From: Ustulina deusta
Lineage: Eukaryota > Ascomycota > Sordariomycetes > Xylariales > Xylariaceae
Direction: 5' to 3'
Length of the DNA: 30,394 bases
Assembly (NCBI GenBank): GCA_023159155.1
Contig: JAJNNX010000103.1
Coordinates: 1 to 30,394, forward strand
The translations under genes were made by a program, and so were the position numbers. Every line of letters begins with the position of its first letter. Positions within the stretch are counted from its first letter, which is position 1. The notes under the pieces were generated by a model that ran no database searches, had not been told where the DNA came from, and saw only the letters and a list, made by a program, of their open reading frames with translations. This document shows positions 1 to 11,844 of this stretch, in pieces.

Positions 1-3000
1 ATATATTATTAGATAATTCTATTAATTTATGGATTAGCTGTGTACTATAGTTTATATTTTCTTTACGTTTAAAAATTTCTTATTTTTTAGTAGTTATATA
101 AAAATGCGCTATAGTTTAAAAAAAAAACTAGTATTATAATAATAGTATTAACTATATATAAAACTATTTTATATATACTAATAATTAGCTAATTAGTCTA
201 ATTATGTAAGGGGTATATATATATATAATTCTTTTACTATATAAGAATCTTCTATATAAAGGTCTTGCTTTTATATAAATAGTTAGAAAAATAGATCGAT
301 ATATATAGTTATTTATTTCACTTTTTTATTATATATAATATTGTACCCCTTAGCCACCCAATAAAAACTTTATTATTAATATAATTAAAATTTAATATAA
401 TATTAAAACTTAATAATAAAAAATATATTTTTAGGTTTTATTAATACTAAATATTTATATAGTTTATTTAGTTTAAAAAAAAGTTTATAAATAAATTATT
501 AATTATAAATTTTATTAAATAAAATATAAACTTAAATATTACTTTTGTTTTATTTATATTTAAACTTAGGTTAATTAAATATAAGTTTATAACTAATTAT
601 TAATAAAAATATATATATTTAAAAAATTAAATTATATTAGTTTTAAATATTAATAGTATTATATTTAATTATTATAATATTATTTATTTTATAAAACTAA
701 ATATTATTAAAGTTTTTTATTAATTATTATTAATTATAAAATTATATTATTTTATTTTTTTTAAACTTATAAAAATATTTTAATAAAAAGTTTTATTATT
801 TAGTTTAAAAATAAAACCTGTTTAATAGCAAGTTTTTATTAATATATAAATTTATAAATATTTATATAAATAATGTTCTAATTTATTTTAAAACTAAAAA
901 ATAGTACTAAACTTATTATAAAAAAATAATTATTTATTTATATTAAGCTAAATATTAAAAAAATATTAAAAATTTTTATTTTAATATATTTATTATTAAT
1001 TATTTAAAAATAATTATAAAAACTAAAATAAAAATTAGAATTAATTTTATAAAAATCTAAGCAATTCTAAATTAAAACTTTAATAATTTTAAAAATATTA
1101 AATTAATTTAGTTGTTTTTTAAGCTTTATAATTATGTTTATATGTTTATTTACTATATTAGCAAAATTACTACTTTTTTAAATTAATTATTAAAAAAAAA
1201 TAAACTATTTATAATAGGACTAGAACAAAAATAAGCTTTTAAATATATAAAATTATTAGTATATAAAATATTTATTTTAGTTTTTTTCAGGTCTAGCTAA
1301 CTAATATAAACAAAAATAAATATTTTATATAATATAACAAAAAAATTATTTAGTAGTAATACAAAAATATAACTTAAAAACTTATAAAATATTTTTTTAA
1401 AATAATAATATTAATTAAGCAAGCCTATTTAATTTAAGACTATAAATTTCTAGTAGTAGTATAAACTTTAAAATATTACTGCTTAAAACTTTTTAAAACT
1501 AAATTTTTTATAATAATTAATTATTAAGTTTTATTATATTTTTTAAATAAATAGATTTTATTAATATAATAAATATATTAAGCTAACTTTTTATTAAACT
1601 TTAATATTACTTTTTAATACTAATTAAAATAAAAAAATATAGTAACTAATATTTTATTAAAAAAAATAATAATATTAGTTTTGTTTAATAAAATATTAAG
1701 TTTTATATTAACTATAGACTTTTTATTTAATATTTTTTAAAAAGCTGATTTAGTAAACCTAATTAAATAAAAAAACTAGCTATAAGATCTAAAAAATAAA
1801 AACAAAAAGTTATATATATTTAAAATTATTTTAAATAAAACTATTTTTTTTATATATAGCTTTAATTTAAAAAGCTTATATATTTTTAATTATTATATAT
1901 TAAAACAAAAATATTATTAGTTTTATTTAAAATATAATTATAAATAATATATATATAATTATTATAATTATAAATAAAATAAAATATTATAAAATAAAAC
2001 TTTTAGCTTTTTTTATTTATTATTTATATTATTTAATTAATAAAGTTATAATTATATATAAATATTTATAAATAAGTTTAGTTATTTAATTGTAATTTTA
2101 TTTAATAAAAGAATAGATATTATAAAATTATTAGCTATATAATATTATAAAAATTTATATAGATTTTTTAATATATTAAATATATAAATATCAAATAATA
2201 TAAAACTATTTATTTTTAAGTTTATAATAATAATTTATAATTTTATAGATATTAAGTATTGCTTTAATAATATTTATTATTTTTAAACCTAAAAAGTAAT
2301 AAAATTAATTAATTAAAAACTAAACTAATAATTCTATTTTTATATTAATAAATATTAAAATAATTGAAATATTTATTTTTTTGTTTTATATTTTATATAT
2401 AATTTTTTATAATATTTATTAATTAATATATTATTATTAAAAATAATAATAAAAATAAAAAAATAAAACTTTTTAATAGTAAATATTAATAAAACTATTA
2501 TAAATTTTAATATTAAATAATAAATATTTAAATTAGTTTATTAAACTTAAAATATTTAAAAAATAATATATAATATAGCAACTTTTATATAAAAATAATA
2601 TAAGCTATAAACTAATAAAAATTTTTTTAATAGATTTTAAAATAAAAAATAAAGTTTTTTTTTAAAAAAAAAGCTTTATAACGTAAATACTAATTACTAG
2701 ATTAGATTTTTAATTAGTTAAACTTTTTAAGATTTTAAAAAAATAAAAATTTAGCTATATTTTTAATTTGTTTAATTTTTATAAAATAAAAAACCTATTT
2801 TATATTAACTAATTATAAAAAACAAACAATAATTTTTTATTTTAATAAATCTAATTATTATTTTTAATTAAAAATATTAATAATAAAACAAAATTTAAAA
2901 TTAAATAAATCAAATAATTAAAAATATATAAAAAAAATAAAAAGCTATAATATTAAATTGCTTAAAAAAGCTATAATTCTAATAATACTTAGTATATAGC

Positions 3001-3453
3001 TTAAACTTTTAAAAATATACTAATTAAGCTTAATTAATTTTATAAAACTTATAAAAAAGCTTTTAGATTTTTTATAAAATTATAAAAATAAATATATATA
3101 ATAATAATTAATAAATTTATAAATAATTATAAAAATAATAATAAAGCAAGATAATATAAAAAAACTATATAAACTTAATATTATTAATAACTTTAAATTA
3201 AAACTATATTTAAATTTTTAGTTTTAAAAAAAATAATATAATAGTTAGTATAGTTTTAGCAAAACTTGCAAAAATTCTAGACCTATATAGTAATAAAATA
3301 GGAAGTTTATATATGGACTAACCTATAACTTTATAGCTATATATATAGAGTTTATATTTACCTACTTTATAAACTCTGACTTTTTTTTTTAGCTTAGAGT
3401 TTTTGTTTATAGTATTAATAAACTAGCTATAAAAGCTTTATTTAACTAATTAT
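1..3453 (+). mobile_element. Ty3/gypsy retrotransposon, family 1, copy A (3' part, RIP-mutated, cut by left window edge)
   Basis: This is the 3' portion of a dead LTR retrotransposon. At 863-874 the plus strand reads Y-I-N-N followed by V-L-I-Y, in the place of the YxDD box of Ty3/gypsy reverse transcriptase. Both aspartates have become asparagine, as G-to-A mutation would do. The following frame keeps the family's spacing: a K/H-rich helix, then a 'YLxIIIKT' stretch near 1000-1020 (family: YLGxIIS), then 'AIL' and a degraded FLGF-NYVRxFI-like stretch near 1065-1145. Stops riddle every frame, so no protein is made. Most of the copy matches copy C in reverse complement (A 1-3450 against roughly C 23010-26400), and 2048-3453 matches copy B. 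An A-rich purine tract lies before the 3' LTR at 3237. The 5' half is outside the window. Confidence 0.85.
3237..3453 (+). repeat. 3' LTR of family-1 copy A, interrupted by element D
   Basis: The repeat starts TATAATAGTTAG, directly after a purine tract, and matches the LTRs at 13003, 23003, 28047 and 28796. Its last four bases (GACA) lie at 10307-10310, on the far side of element D. The ATTAT at 3449-3453 is repeated at 10302-10306. A run of ten T at 3381-3390 corresponds to a homopolymer of very different length in the other copies. Confidence 0.85.
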
Positions 3454-3724
3454 TATTACGCGTTAAGCAATTATAAAAGGTAAGGCTTTATTTTAAAAGC
3501 AAACTTTATATTAAAATCTAAGTATAAAAAAAAAGGAAAGCTAATTTTATAAAGATATATTGCAGGTTTTTTATAGGTAGATTAATAAGAAGTGTGGGTA
3601 ACTATTAAGTAATTGCTAGGTGCCGGCTAGGTATAAGTTATATAACCTAGGAATTAAAGATTGTAGTTTGTGTAGCTTTTGGGTTGTAGCTATGCTGCTG
3701 GTTACTAGTTACTATACTATAACT
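3454..3724 (-). repeat. 3' LTR of element D (left copy)
   Basis: 271 bp, running from TATTACGCG to TATAACT. It aligns without gaps to the right copy at 10031-10301, and nearly all differences are transitions (for example TGCCGGCTAGG against TGCTAGCTAGG). The internal side carries an A-rich tract with GC on the minus strand (just after 3724), a plausible polypurine primer site. Confidence 0.92.
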
Positions 3725-6700
3725 ATTTTTTTTGCAAAAAAAAATATATATATATATTTATATATATTTAAATAAGTGTTTTTTCGCTAAAAAAAGATAG
3801 CTTTAGGTATTTATTTATTAATTTTGATCTAGGTTTTTATTTTATTATATTATTAAATAAGTTTTTTTATATATAATATTAGAAGATTTTGTTATATTAT
3901 AACTTAAATATAGGGTTATTTTATATATTTTTTTATTAAGATTTTTTTATGTTTTTTAGTATAGCTTTATTATTATTAAAGTATGCTTTGTTAAATTTAT
4001 TATTTTTTGTAGCTTTTAGCTATTTTTTTAATTTTATTAGTAGTTTTGCTAATTTAGGGTTTTTATTATAGAACTTTTTTAATACTTTTGTATTATTTTT
4101 AAAATTTTTTGTTAAATATTATTTATTATTAGTATTTTAGTTTTTTTAGTTAATTTAGTATTATAGTTTTTTATAATATATTTTTAAAGTTTTTATTTTT
4201 TTTATTATAAACTTTTTTTTATTTTTTAGCTTAATTATTTTGCTTTTTAGGTTTTTTGTTTTTTGCTTTAGTAATAAGTTATTAAAGTATTTTTATAATT
4301 TGTTAGTATAATATTTATTTATAGCTTGCTAAAAAAAAAATATTCTAAATATAAAAGTATTGCTAATATATATTAGAATTTTAAACGTTTATTATATTAT
4401 TAGATAATTAAGCTTATTAAACAAGCGGTTTATTTTTTAGCTTTATTGTTTTTTTAATATAAATATATAATCTTTTATATTAAAATTGGGATTTTTATAG
4501 CTTTTATTAGTTTATTATATTATATAATCTTATATATTTTATAAATATGATTTAGCTATATTAATAAACTAGACTATTTTTTTGGCTTTTTTTTATATAT
4601 CTTTTTTTAGGGCTTTTTTTTATACTAGTAATTTTTTTTTTTTTTTTTTAGCTGTTTTGTTTTTTTAATTAAAATAAAATAGTATTAGAAATTTTATTTT
4701 TATTTTGTAAGGCGTTAAGCCTATAGATTTATACAGTAAGGCTATTTGCGTATAGTTTATAGTAAATATTTTTTTAAACTAATTATTTTGATAATAATTT
4801 ATATAAAATTTTAACCTTTAGTTGAAATATTGGTTTATAATTTTTGTTTGTTTTATTATTTTATAGTGTTTTATTAAGGCTAAAGTATAAGTTATACCTA
4901 TTAGTTTATATAGTTTGTTTATAAATAAAGATATAAATTATGGTTTTTTATTTAAAGTAATTATTATAGGTATTTTAAATATTTTAAAAAAGCTTTTATA
5001 ATATATATAAGTTATATTTTTAAATATAGCTTATATTATATAAAAAATTATTTATACTTATTTGCTTAACTAATTAATTATTACTAGTATATTATTATAA
5101 CTATATTAATCTTTAAGTATTTATTTAAAGTTTATTATTAAGTATTTTTATATTTTGTTAAGTATTAAAAGTAGGCATAATTTGCTAAAAGTTTTATTTT
5201 TTGGTATTTTAGCTAAGCAGTATTTTAGGTAGTTAGTTATATATATATTATAATTTTTTATTATTTTTGGTTACTAATATTATTAAGTAACTAGTTATTT
5301 TGTTTTTTTTTTAAAAATATATAGTTAATATTTTATTATATATTTTTTTAATTAGTTATATATATAAATATAAAATATTTAGAATAATTAATCTATTTTT
5401 AAAAGTTATAAGTTTTTTTTTTAATAATTTATAGGTTGTTTTTTATGTTTGTTTTAGTTTTTTGTTAGTAAATTTTTATACTAAAGTTTTTTTTATTTTT
5501 ATATAAAATATAATTTATTAATTAAGCGCTTTTTAGTTGTTTTAAGTTAATATAAAATTATATTTTATATAATATTATAATATTATTTTTTTAAAATAAG
5601 AAAATATTATATATAGGTTTAAACAAAATTATATGTTTATATGCTTTTTTTTTTTTAGTTTGTATTTATAGATCTTTTTATTTATAAAATATTATGTTTA
5701 TTATTATATTTTTTTTAAGTTAATAAATAATTAAAAAGTTATATTTAAAAAATAAGAATGCTTATTTAGCTTATTTTAAATTAAAGTATTATTTTTTATT
5801 AAAATATTTTAATATTTTATAGTTTATAAGGACTAAAAAATAGTTATAATTATTAATTAGTTTAGCTTGCTATTTTTTAAGTACTAGGGTTATTGCTAGT
5901 ATTTCTTTATTATAAATATTATAGTTTAATTTAGTATTATATATAGTTTTAGAATAAAATATAATAAAATATTATTTGTTGCTATATAACTAAGATATAG
6001 TTTTTATTACTATGCTATTAAATATATTTGTTTTTATTTTAGTAGGTAACTTATAATTAAAATACTTAAAAGTAAAAGTTAATATAAAGATTTTTTTTAA
6101 TTTTTGGAAAGCTTTTTTGTACTATTTAATCTATTTAAATAGTACTTTTTTTTTTATTAAATAATTAAAAAGAACTATTGTTCTATTATAATATTTTATA
6201 AATTTTTAGTAAAAGTTATAAAAACTTAAAAAAAATAAAACTTTTTTTATAGTTATAAATGCTTTTTAGTTATATATTATAGTAATTTTAGCTGGGTTAA
6301 CCTATATATTTTTAGTACTAATAATATATTTGAAAAACTTGGTTTTAATTATATAAAATTCTAACTTTTTAAAGTCTACTTATAAGCTAACAGATTATAG
6401 TTAAGTAAAGATTTTTTTTATATATATTTAATATTTCTTTAGGTTATTAGAATAAATAAGAATATTATTTATATAAGCGTTACAAAAATTATTTAAATAA
6501 TTAAACAAAATATTATTAATATATTTTTAAAATATAAAAAAGTTATTAGTAAGACCAAACAAAAAAATATAGTAATAATATATACTATAATAAATATAAA
6601 ATATTATAAAATCTTTTTATTTTAAATATATTTATATATAATAAAAAGTTTGCTTTATATTAATTTTAGTAAAAATTTTAGTTTTAAAAATATATAATAA

Positions 6701-9700
6701 AGTTTTTTTAATTAGTAGTAAAAAATACCTATTTTTTTTAGTAATCTTATTTAATTTATATTAATTTATATAAAAATAGAGTTTATTATAGGGTTTTTTT
6801 ATAAATAAAATAAAAAATATAAATAGGGCGTTGTTTAGTTTAAAAATATTTTTATATAAATTATTAACAAAATATTTTTTTATAGTTTTTAATTTATTTA
6901 ATAATATTTTATATAAAAAGCTATAATTTAAGTTTTTTAAAGATTTTATATTTATAAATTTTATTTTATAGTTTATTTATAGGTAATAAAGTAGTAAAGT
7001 ATTAGAATCTATTTTGTTAAAGATATAAAAAAAGTTAAAGTATTTTAGAGGTATAAGTTTTAGGGCTTTTTTTTTAAGTTTTTTGTTCTTTTTTTTAAAA
7101 AATAGTTCTTTTTTAGACTTATGTTTTTTAATTACTTTGTTTACTTAATAAATATTAATAATTTATATATTTTTATAAAGGTTATTTTTTTGGATTATTT
7201 TTTTAAATATTATAGCGCTTATTATAATATATTATAGTTAATATTTATATTAACCAATATTATTATGTTTTAGCTAATATATATTAGTAGTATTAGATTG
7301 CTAATAAGAAAATTTGTATTTTTTAAATTTTTATTTTTTTTGTTTTTTTTTGGGTTTTTTTTTTTGTTTTATAAATAGACTTAGGTAAAAAAAAAAAAGG
7401 TATTATATAAGTTTTTTTTTATTTTAGCAATATCTTTTATAGTTAGGTTACTTTTTTTTAAAATATTAATATAAAGTTGTTATATAGTATTATATACTTA
7501 GTTATACTAGTTTGCAATTTATTATTATTTTTTTTTTAATTTTATATTTTTATATTATATATTTATTTAAAAAAAAAAAAAATAATTATTCTTTAGTATT
7601 ATTTATTACTAAGTTATATTTATAGTTAAGTTTAACTAGTAAGTTTAATAAAAATACTAGTTTATTTTATTAATAATTTAATAAAATATTATAAGTTTAA
7701 AACTATAACTTACTAAAAATAATATTATATTATATATTTAATATGAATATAAAGATTTATTAAAAAATATAGCTTTAGATTTTTAAATTAATTAATAATA
7801 TTTGCTTAATTAATTATTAACTTTTGTTATTATAACTTGTTATAAAGTATAGCAATATTTCTATTATAATAAGTTATAATTATTATAGGATTTTTTTGGT
7901 AAAACAAATATTTATAAATATATATAGTCTAACTTTTATATTTTTAAAAGAATTATAAATTATTAAAAATAATTTATTATTATTTATAATATAAATATAT
8001 AAAAAGGGCTTTTTTTAAAAAAACTTATTTATTATGTTTTTTTTTTTATAATCTAAAAATATATTTTTTAAATAAAAATTTATTTTATTTAAGGTTATTT
8101 TTTTAATAGTTTAGTATAATTTTTATTAACACTATTTTTTAAAGTAAGTATATTTAGTTTATTATATTTTATAAGTATAGTATTTATTTAGGCTTTATAG
8201 TTAACTGCTATACTAGCTTTTATTAAATAATCTTTTAATATATATTTTTATTATTTATAATTAAAATTTTTTTTTAAAAAATTAGTTTTTTTATTTTATT
8301 ATTGCTAATTTTAAAGCTTTGGACCGTAAATACTATATTACTTTTTATTTTTATTTTATTTTTTTAGTTAGTATTATTATTTTTTTTTATATTGTTTTTA
8401 GTTATAATAAAAGTTTGCTTTTTGGCTTTATAAGCTATATTTTTTTTAATTACTAATATTTAATTAATAAGCAATTTAAATAATATATTTTATATAAGCA
8501 TTAAAAATAATATTATTTTTTAAATATTTAAACATAGTTTTATTACAAAAATAAATTAAAAGTTAATTTTTAAGTTCTTTTTTTTATTTCTTTTTATTAA
8601 AACGTATTTTACCGGTAAGTCGGACAAAGTTATTTTTAAACTTAAAAAACTTATTTAAAAACTTACCTTTAAAAAATAACCTTTTTTATTTTTTTTTTAA
8701 ATTTAGCAGTTTTATTAATATTATAATAACTATTCTAAAAATAAATTAATAGTATTATAAAAGTTTTAATTTAATTTAAATAAATATTTTTAAAATAAAA
8801 CTATAAATTTTTTATAACTTTTTTTCTAAAATAAGACTTAATATTTATTATTTTTGTAGTATTATTAGCAAACTAATCTTTATTAATAAAAAAGCAGTTT
8901 TTTATATTTTTATATTATATTTTAAATTTAATTTAATTTTTTGCTATATTATTATAAAAAATAATTATATATATTTAAGCAATTTTGCAAAACTTTTTTT
9001 TAGTTTGTTTTAAATATAAAATTAACTAATATTAAACAATTAAGTTTATTATATATTAATTTATTTTTATTACTTAATTTTATAAACTATTATACTAAGC
9101 AGTTATTATTTTAAGTTTATTTAAAAATTAGTTAATAATTTGTTGCTAATTTATTTATTAAAAAATATTTATATAATAAATTAAAAAGCTAAAATTACTA
9201 AATTTAAACTTAACAAGTTATATTTAAAAAATTTTAATTAAAATCTTTTAACTAATATTTTTATTAGTACTTAAATTAGCAAAATACTTGCTTTACTTAA
9301 AAAAACCTATTATATTATTTTTAATTTTTTATAATAATTTATATAGATCTAAAGCATATTAAATATTAATAATTATTATAATATTTTATAGCTTAAACTT
9401 TTGCTATAAAACTTTTAAATAATCTAAAACAATATTAAAAGCAGCTTAGTTTATAAGTTTTTTAAATATAAAGATTGCTTGTTTTATTTTTAAAATAATT
9501 ATATTAAAAAAAAAAAAAAAATTTTTTTTTTTAACATAAGCTACTATATATTAATTAATTAAGTTTATAGTTTTTTTATTAAATTTTTTTTATTTATAAT
9601 AATATTAATAATTAATAAAAACAAAATTAATAATAGCTTATTTAAATTTATTATTTATTTAAATAATAATAAATTATTTATTTTTATTATTATTATATTT

Positions 9701-10030
9701 AGCTATAATAAATTAACTAAACAAAAGTTTTTATACAAATAATATATTTAATAATTATTATTATATATTAAAACAAAGTTTTTTATTAGGTTAAAACATG
9801 CTTTTTTTAAAATTATTTAATAAAAAACATACTTTTTTACAGGCTATATTTTTTACGTAAGCACGCTTTTCTAGAGTTTATATTATGCTACTAAAACAAA
9901 AGCTAAATTTTAGTAAATAGTTTAAAGTTGTAATAAATAGTTGTAGTGCATGCTACATATAAATTGTTTAATTATTTAGGAAAATATTTATAAGTAATTC
10001 TAATATACTTTATAAAAATAATACTGAGAT

Positions 10031-10301
10031 TATTACACGTTAGGCAATTATAAAAAATAAAGCTTTATTCTAAAAGCAAACTTTGCATTAGAATTTAAAT
10101 ATAAAAAAAAAAAAAAACTAATTTTATAAAGGTACATTATAGGTTTTTTATAGATAGATTAGTAGGAAGTATAGGCAGCTATTAAATAATTGCTAGGTGC
10201 TAGCTAGGTATAAGTTATATAACTTAGGAATTAAAGATTGCGGTTTATATAGCTTGTGGGTTATAGCTATACTGCTAGCCACCAGCCACTATACTGTAAC
10301 T
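10031..10301 (-). repeat. 5' LTR of element D (right copy)
   Basis: 271 bp, running from TATTACACG to TGTAACT. It is the same length as the left copy and differs from it mainly by transitions. The element ends are near inverted repeats (TATTAC against GTAACT). If the first TA was originally TG, this fits the usual TG-starting LTR. Element coding runs leftward from here. Confidence 0.92.
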
Positions 10302-10306
10302 ATTAT

Positions 10307-10310
10307 GACA
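10307..10310 (+). repeat. Terminal four bases of copy A's LTR
   Basis: GACA follows the ATTAT duplication. The joined end ATTAT-GACA corresponds to ATTGTGACA at the end of copy B's LTR (13235-13243), with a single G-to-A change. This places the insertion point of element D four bases before the end of copy A. Confidence 0.7.
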
Positions 10311-10326
10311 TTTATTACGTTTTAGT

Positions 10327-10960
10327 TATATATAAGCAGGCGTACATATAGTTTTTTATATAAACCTGCTTATATATTAATTACTTACGTAAAGGCTTTT
10401 TAATTAGCCCTACACTTTCTATACTAATCAGTTTATTTGCTTGTTATATTAATTAATTAATCTATATAAAAGATATAAATATATAAACAATTATCTATAT
10501 AATTTATATAAAAATTTGCTTATATTTATATGTTTTATATATATAGCGTTATAAATATAATATAGCACTATTAATTAGTTAATATATTATTGCTGCGCTA
10601 ATTAGTTAAAATTATTATTATTATATTAACTAGTTAATTTATTATATATAAGCAACTTTTTATACTATTTTATATATAAACTTGCTTATAGTATACTTAT
10701 ATTATATAGTTAGCTATATTACTGATTAGTTTATCATTATTATAAATATAACATAGTATTAATAAATTATTATTGCTATGCTAATTAGTTATTTAGTTAT
10801 ATATAAATAGTTCTTTATATTATTTTATATATAAACTTGTTTGTACTATATATATTGTATAATTATTATAGTACTAATAAATTATTATTGTTATATTGCC
10901 GATCTATAATTTTTTTTTATATATAAGCGGCTACTTATATTAATTTATATAAAGACACCT
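10327..10960. repeat. Degenerate tandem repeat with conserved fold-back arms
   Basis: A motif beginning TATATAAGC and ending near AACTTGCTTATA recurs at about 10329, 10645, 10798 and 10918. It alternates with a second motif (AATTATTATTGCTATGCTAATTAG type) at about 10580-10608 and 10765-10791, with a remnant at 10878. Unit spacing is irregular, roughly 120-190 bp. Within units the arms are inverted: ATAAGCAGG (10332-10340) with CCTGCTTAT (10365-10373), and ATAAGCAA with TTGCTTAT in the unit at 10645. No coding sequence is seen. It could be a minisatellite, or the remains of a fold-back element amplified in tandem. Confidence 0.6.
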
Positions 10961-10989
10961 TTGCATTTATAATTTTTAAAGTTATTTAT

Positions 10990-11029
10990 AAAGTTTATAA
11001 ACCCGATTAATGCTTATTTTATAAACTTT
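10990..11029. repeat. 12-bp perfect inverted repeat
   Basis: AAAGTTTATAAA at 10990-11001 pairs exactly with TTTATAAACTTT at 11018-11029, around a 16-base loop that holds a GC-richer CCCGATT. The function is unknown. It lies in the spacer between element D and copy B. Confidence 0.6.
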
Positions 11030-11246
11030 AACCTATATATATACTACTAGAAAACATTACTGCAATTATATAAAGATTTATATATATAAAAAATAGTAAG
11101 AGCTATAGCGTAACTTTTTACATAAAGATTTAGTTTGGGTTTAAAGTAGTAGCTAACCGTAGCACCTATTTAGGTTTTAATACGTAATACTAGCAAATAC
11201 TGCTATATACGTTAGGTTTAAACAAAATTACATACGTTTTATATAG

Positions 11247-11384
11247 GAATATATCGAAAGAATACAAAAAAATAAGGCATTTAAAGGGCTAAAAAGTTAT
11301 GCTAAGAAGTTATGCCAAAAAGCATACCAGAAAGCATACGGACCAAAAGAAGATCTTTGGACTAAAGAAAGTCTATTAGTATAA
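11247..11384 (+). CDS. Small open frame, possible exon fragment, unrecognised
   Basis: Forty-five codons without a stop between an upstream TAG and a TAA, in a region otherwise full of stops. It is lysine-rich with short internal repetition (LCQKAYQKAYGPKEDLW is legible), and codons such as TGG, GCT and CCA survive. There is no start codon in the frame, so at best this is part of an exon. The repetition is also visible as DNA: AAGTTATGC occurs twice, then AAGCATAC twice. I do not recognise the product. It may be the remains of a gene or transposon caught between retroelements, or chance. Confidence 0.25.
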   Translation, partial: EYIERIQKNKAFKGLKSYAKKLCQKAYQKAYGPKEDLWTKESLLV

Positions 11385-11416
11385 ATTATAACCGGTTTAA
11401 TAATCGGCTAATCAAA

Positions 11417-11490
11417 GGCTTAGTAGCTTAGTGGGTTAGGGCTAGTTCTTTTTTTTTAGGCTATTAAGGCCTAGGGGTTCGAGTGGGTGT
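11417..11490 (+). ncRNA. tRNA-like sequence (tRNA pseudogene or SINE head)
   Basis: TAGCTTAGTGGGTTAGGGC has the form of an internal polymerase III A box. It folds into a four-pair D-arm (GCTT with GGGC, two of the pairs G-T). The B-box-like GGTTCGAGTGG lies at 11476-11486, about 50 bases on. The T-arm does not pair, and a run of nine T lies where the anticodon loop should be, so a working tRNA is unlikely. A tRNA-derived SINE head or a decayed tRNA are the alternatives. Confidence 0.3.
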
Positions 11491-11591
11491 TATGTTATAT
11501 TATCTTTTTTAGTGTTTTTAGCCCTGCAGTTAGATTCGAAACTATTTAAAGAATAAAGCTCCGAATAAAGGAAGTTTATAGTAGGGCTAGT

Positions 11592-11608
11592 GCTAGCGGC
11601 CCGCTAGC
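11592..11608. repeat. GC-rich perfect palindrome
   Basis: GCTAGCGG and CCGCTAGC are separated by one C. This is one of the few GC-rich, unmutated spots outside the island. It could be a protein-binding site or the tip of a lost element. Confidence 0.5.
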
Positions 11609-11844
11609 AGCTGCGAATATAGCTGTACATTAATTGTTAGCTGTATTTAGGCCGCCCGCAGCCCGAACCAGCTGATCTTCGGCTATATTTAGGGGTTCGA
11701 ATAGCTATAAAAGCCTTCGAACTTCTCAGAGCAACACTTATTTTAGACACATAGCATTTATACTAGTTTTTTAGTAGTAAGCGCTCTAGTTTGTTTTTGT
11801 TATTTTTAGTTGTTTTTAGTGTTAAGTTATCTTATCTTTCTTTA

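Larger units (their letters stand above)
3454..10301 (-). mobile_element. Ty3/gypsy retrotransposon, family 2 (element D), complete from LTR to LTR, RIP-mutated
   Basis: This is a full-length LTR retrotransposon of 6848 bp. Two LTRs of identical length lie in direct orientation and a perfect 5-bp duplication ATTAT (3449-3453 and 10302-10306) flanks it. On the minus strand, 6446-6478 reads A-Y-I-N-N-I-L-I-Y-S-N, where gypsy reverse transcriptase has AYxDDILIYS. Just upstream in the coding sense is a 'GLTN...F' stretch, as in FGLTNAPATF. Downstream (about 6290-6410) comes 'KLEFYIIKTKF..YIIST', as in the KCEF...FLGYIIS segment. Near 4375-4440 a degraded 'NRLFNKLNY...FKIL' resembles the integrase C-terminal GPY/F module. 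The order RT before integrase is the Ty3/gypsy order. The region about 7000-10000 should carry gag and protease, but I could not read motifs there. All frames are full of stops, so the element is dead. Confidence 0.9.
11385..11844. other. Less-mutated spacer with tRNA-like boxes, palindrome and TATA motif
   Basis: This stretch is clearly richer in G and C than its surroundings. It holds an A-box/B-box pair (11424-11486), the palindrome at 11592-11608, a second B-box-like GGTTCGAATAG (11694-11704) and TATAAAAG (11706-11713) followed by GC-normal sequence and a pyrimidine-rich run to about 11844. A TATA box followed by a pyrimidine-rich leader would suit the end of an LTR or a promoter. No paired LTR was found and no reading frame follows, because copy B begins at 11845. 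Confidence 0.4.

Noticed and set aside
10327..10960. CRISPR array
   Set aside because: Units are long, irregular and degenerate, with no constant repeat or unique spacers, and the context is a fungal nuclear genome.
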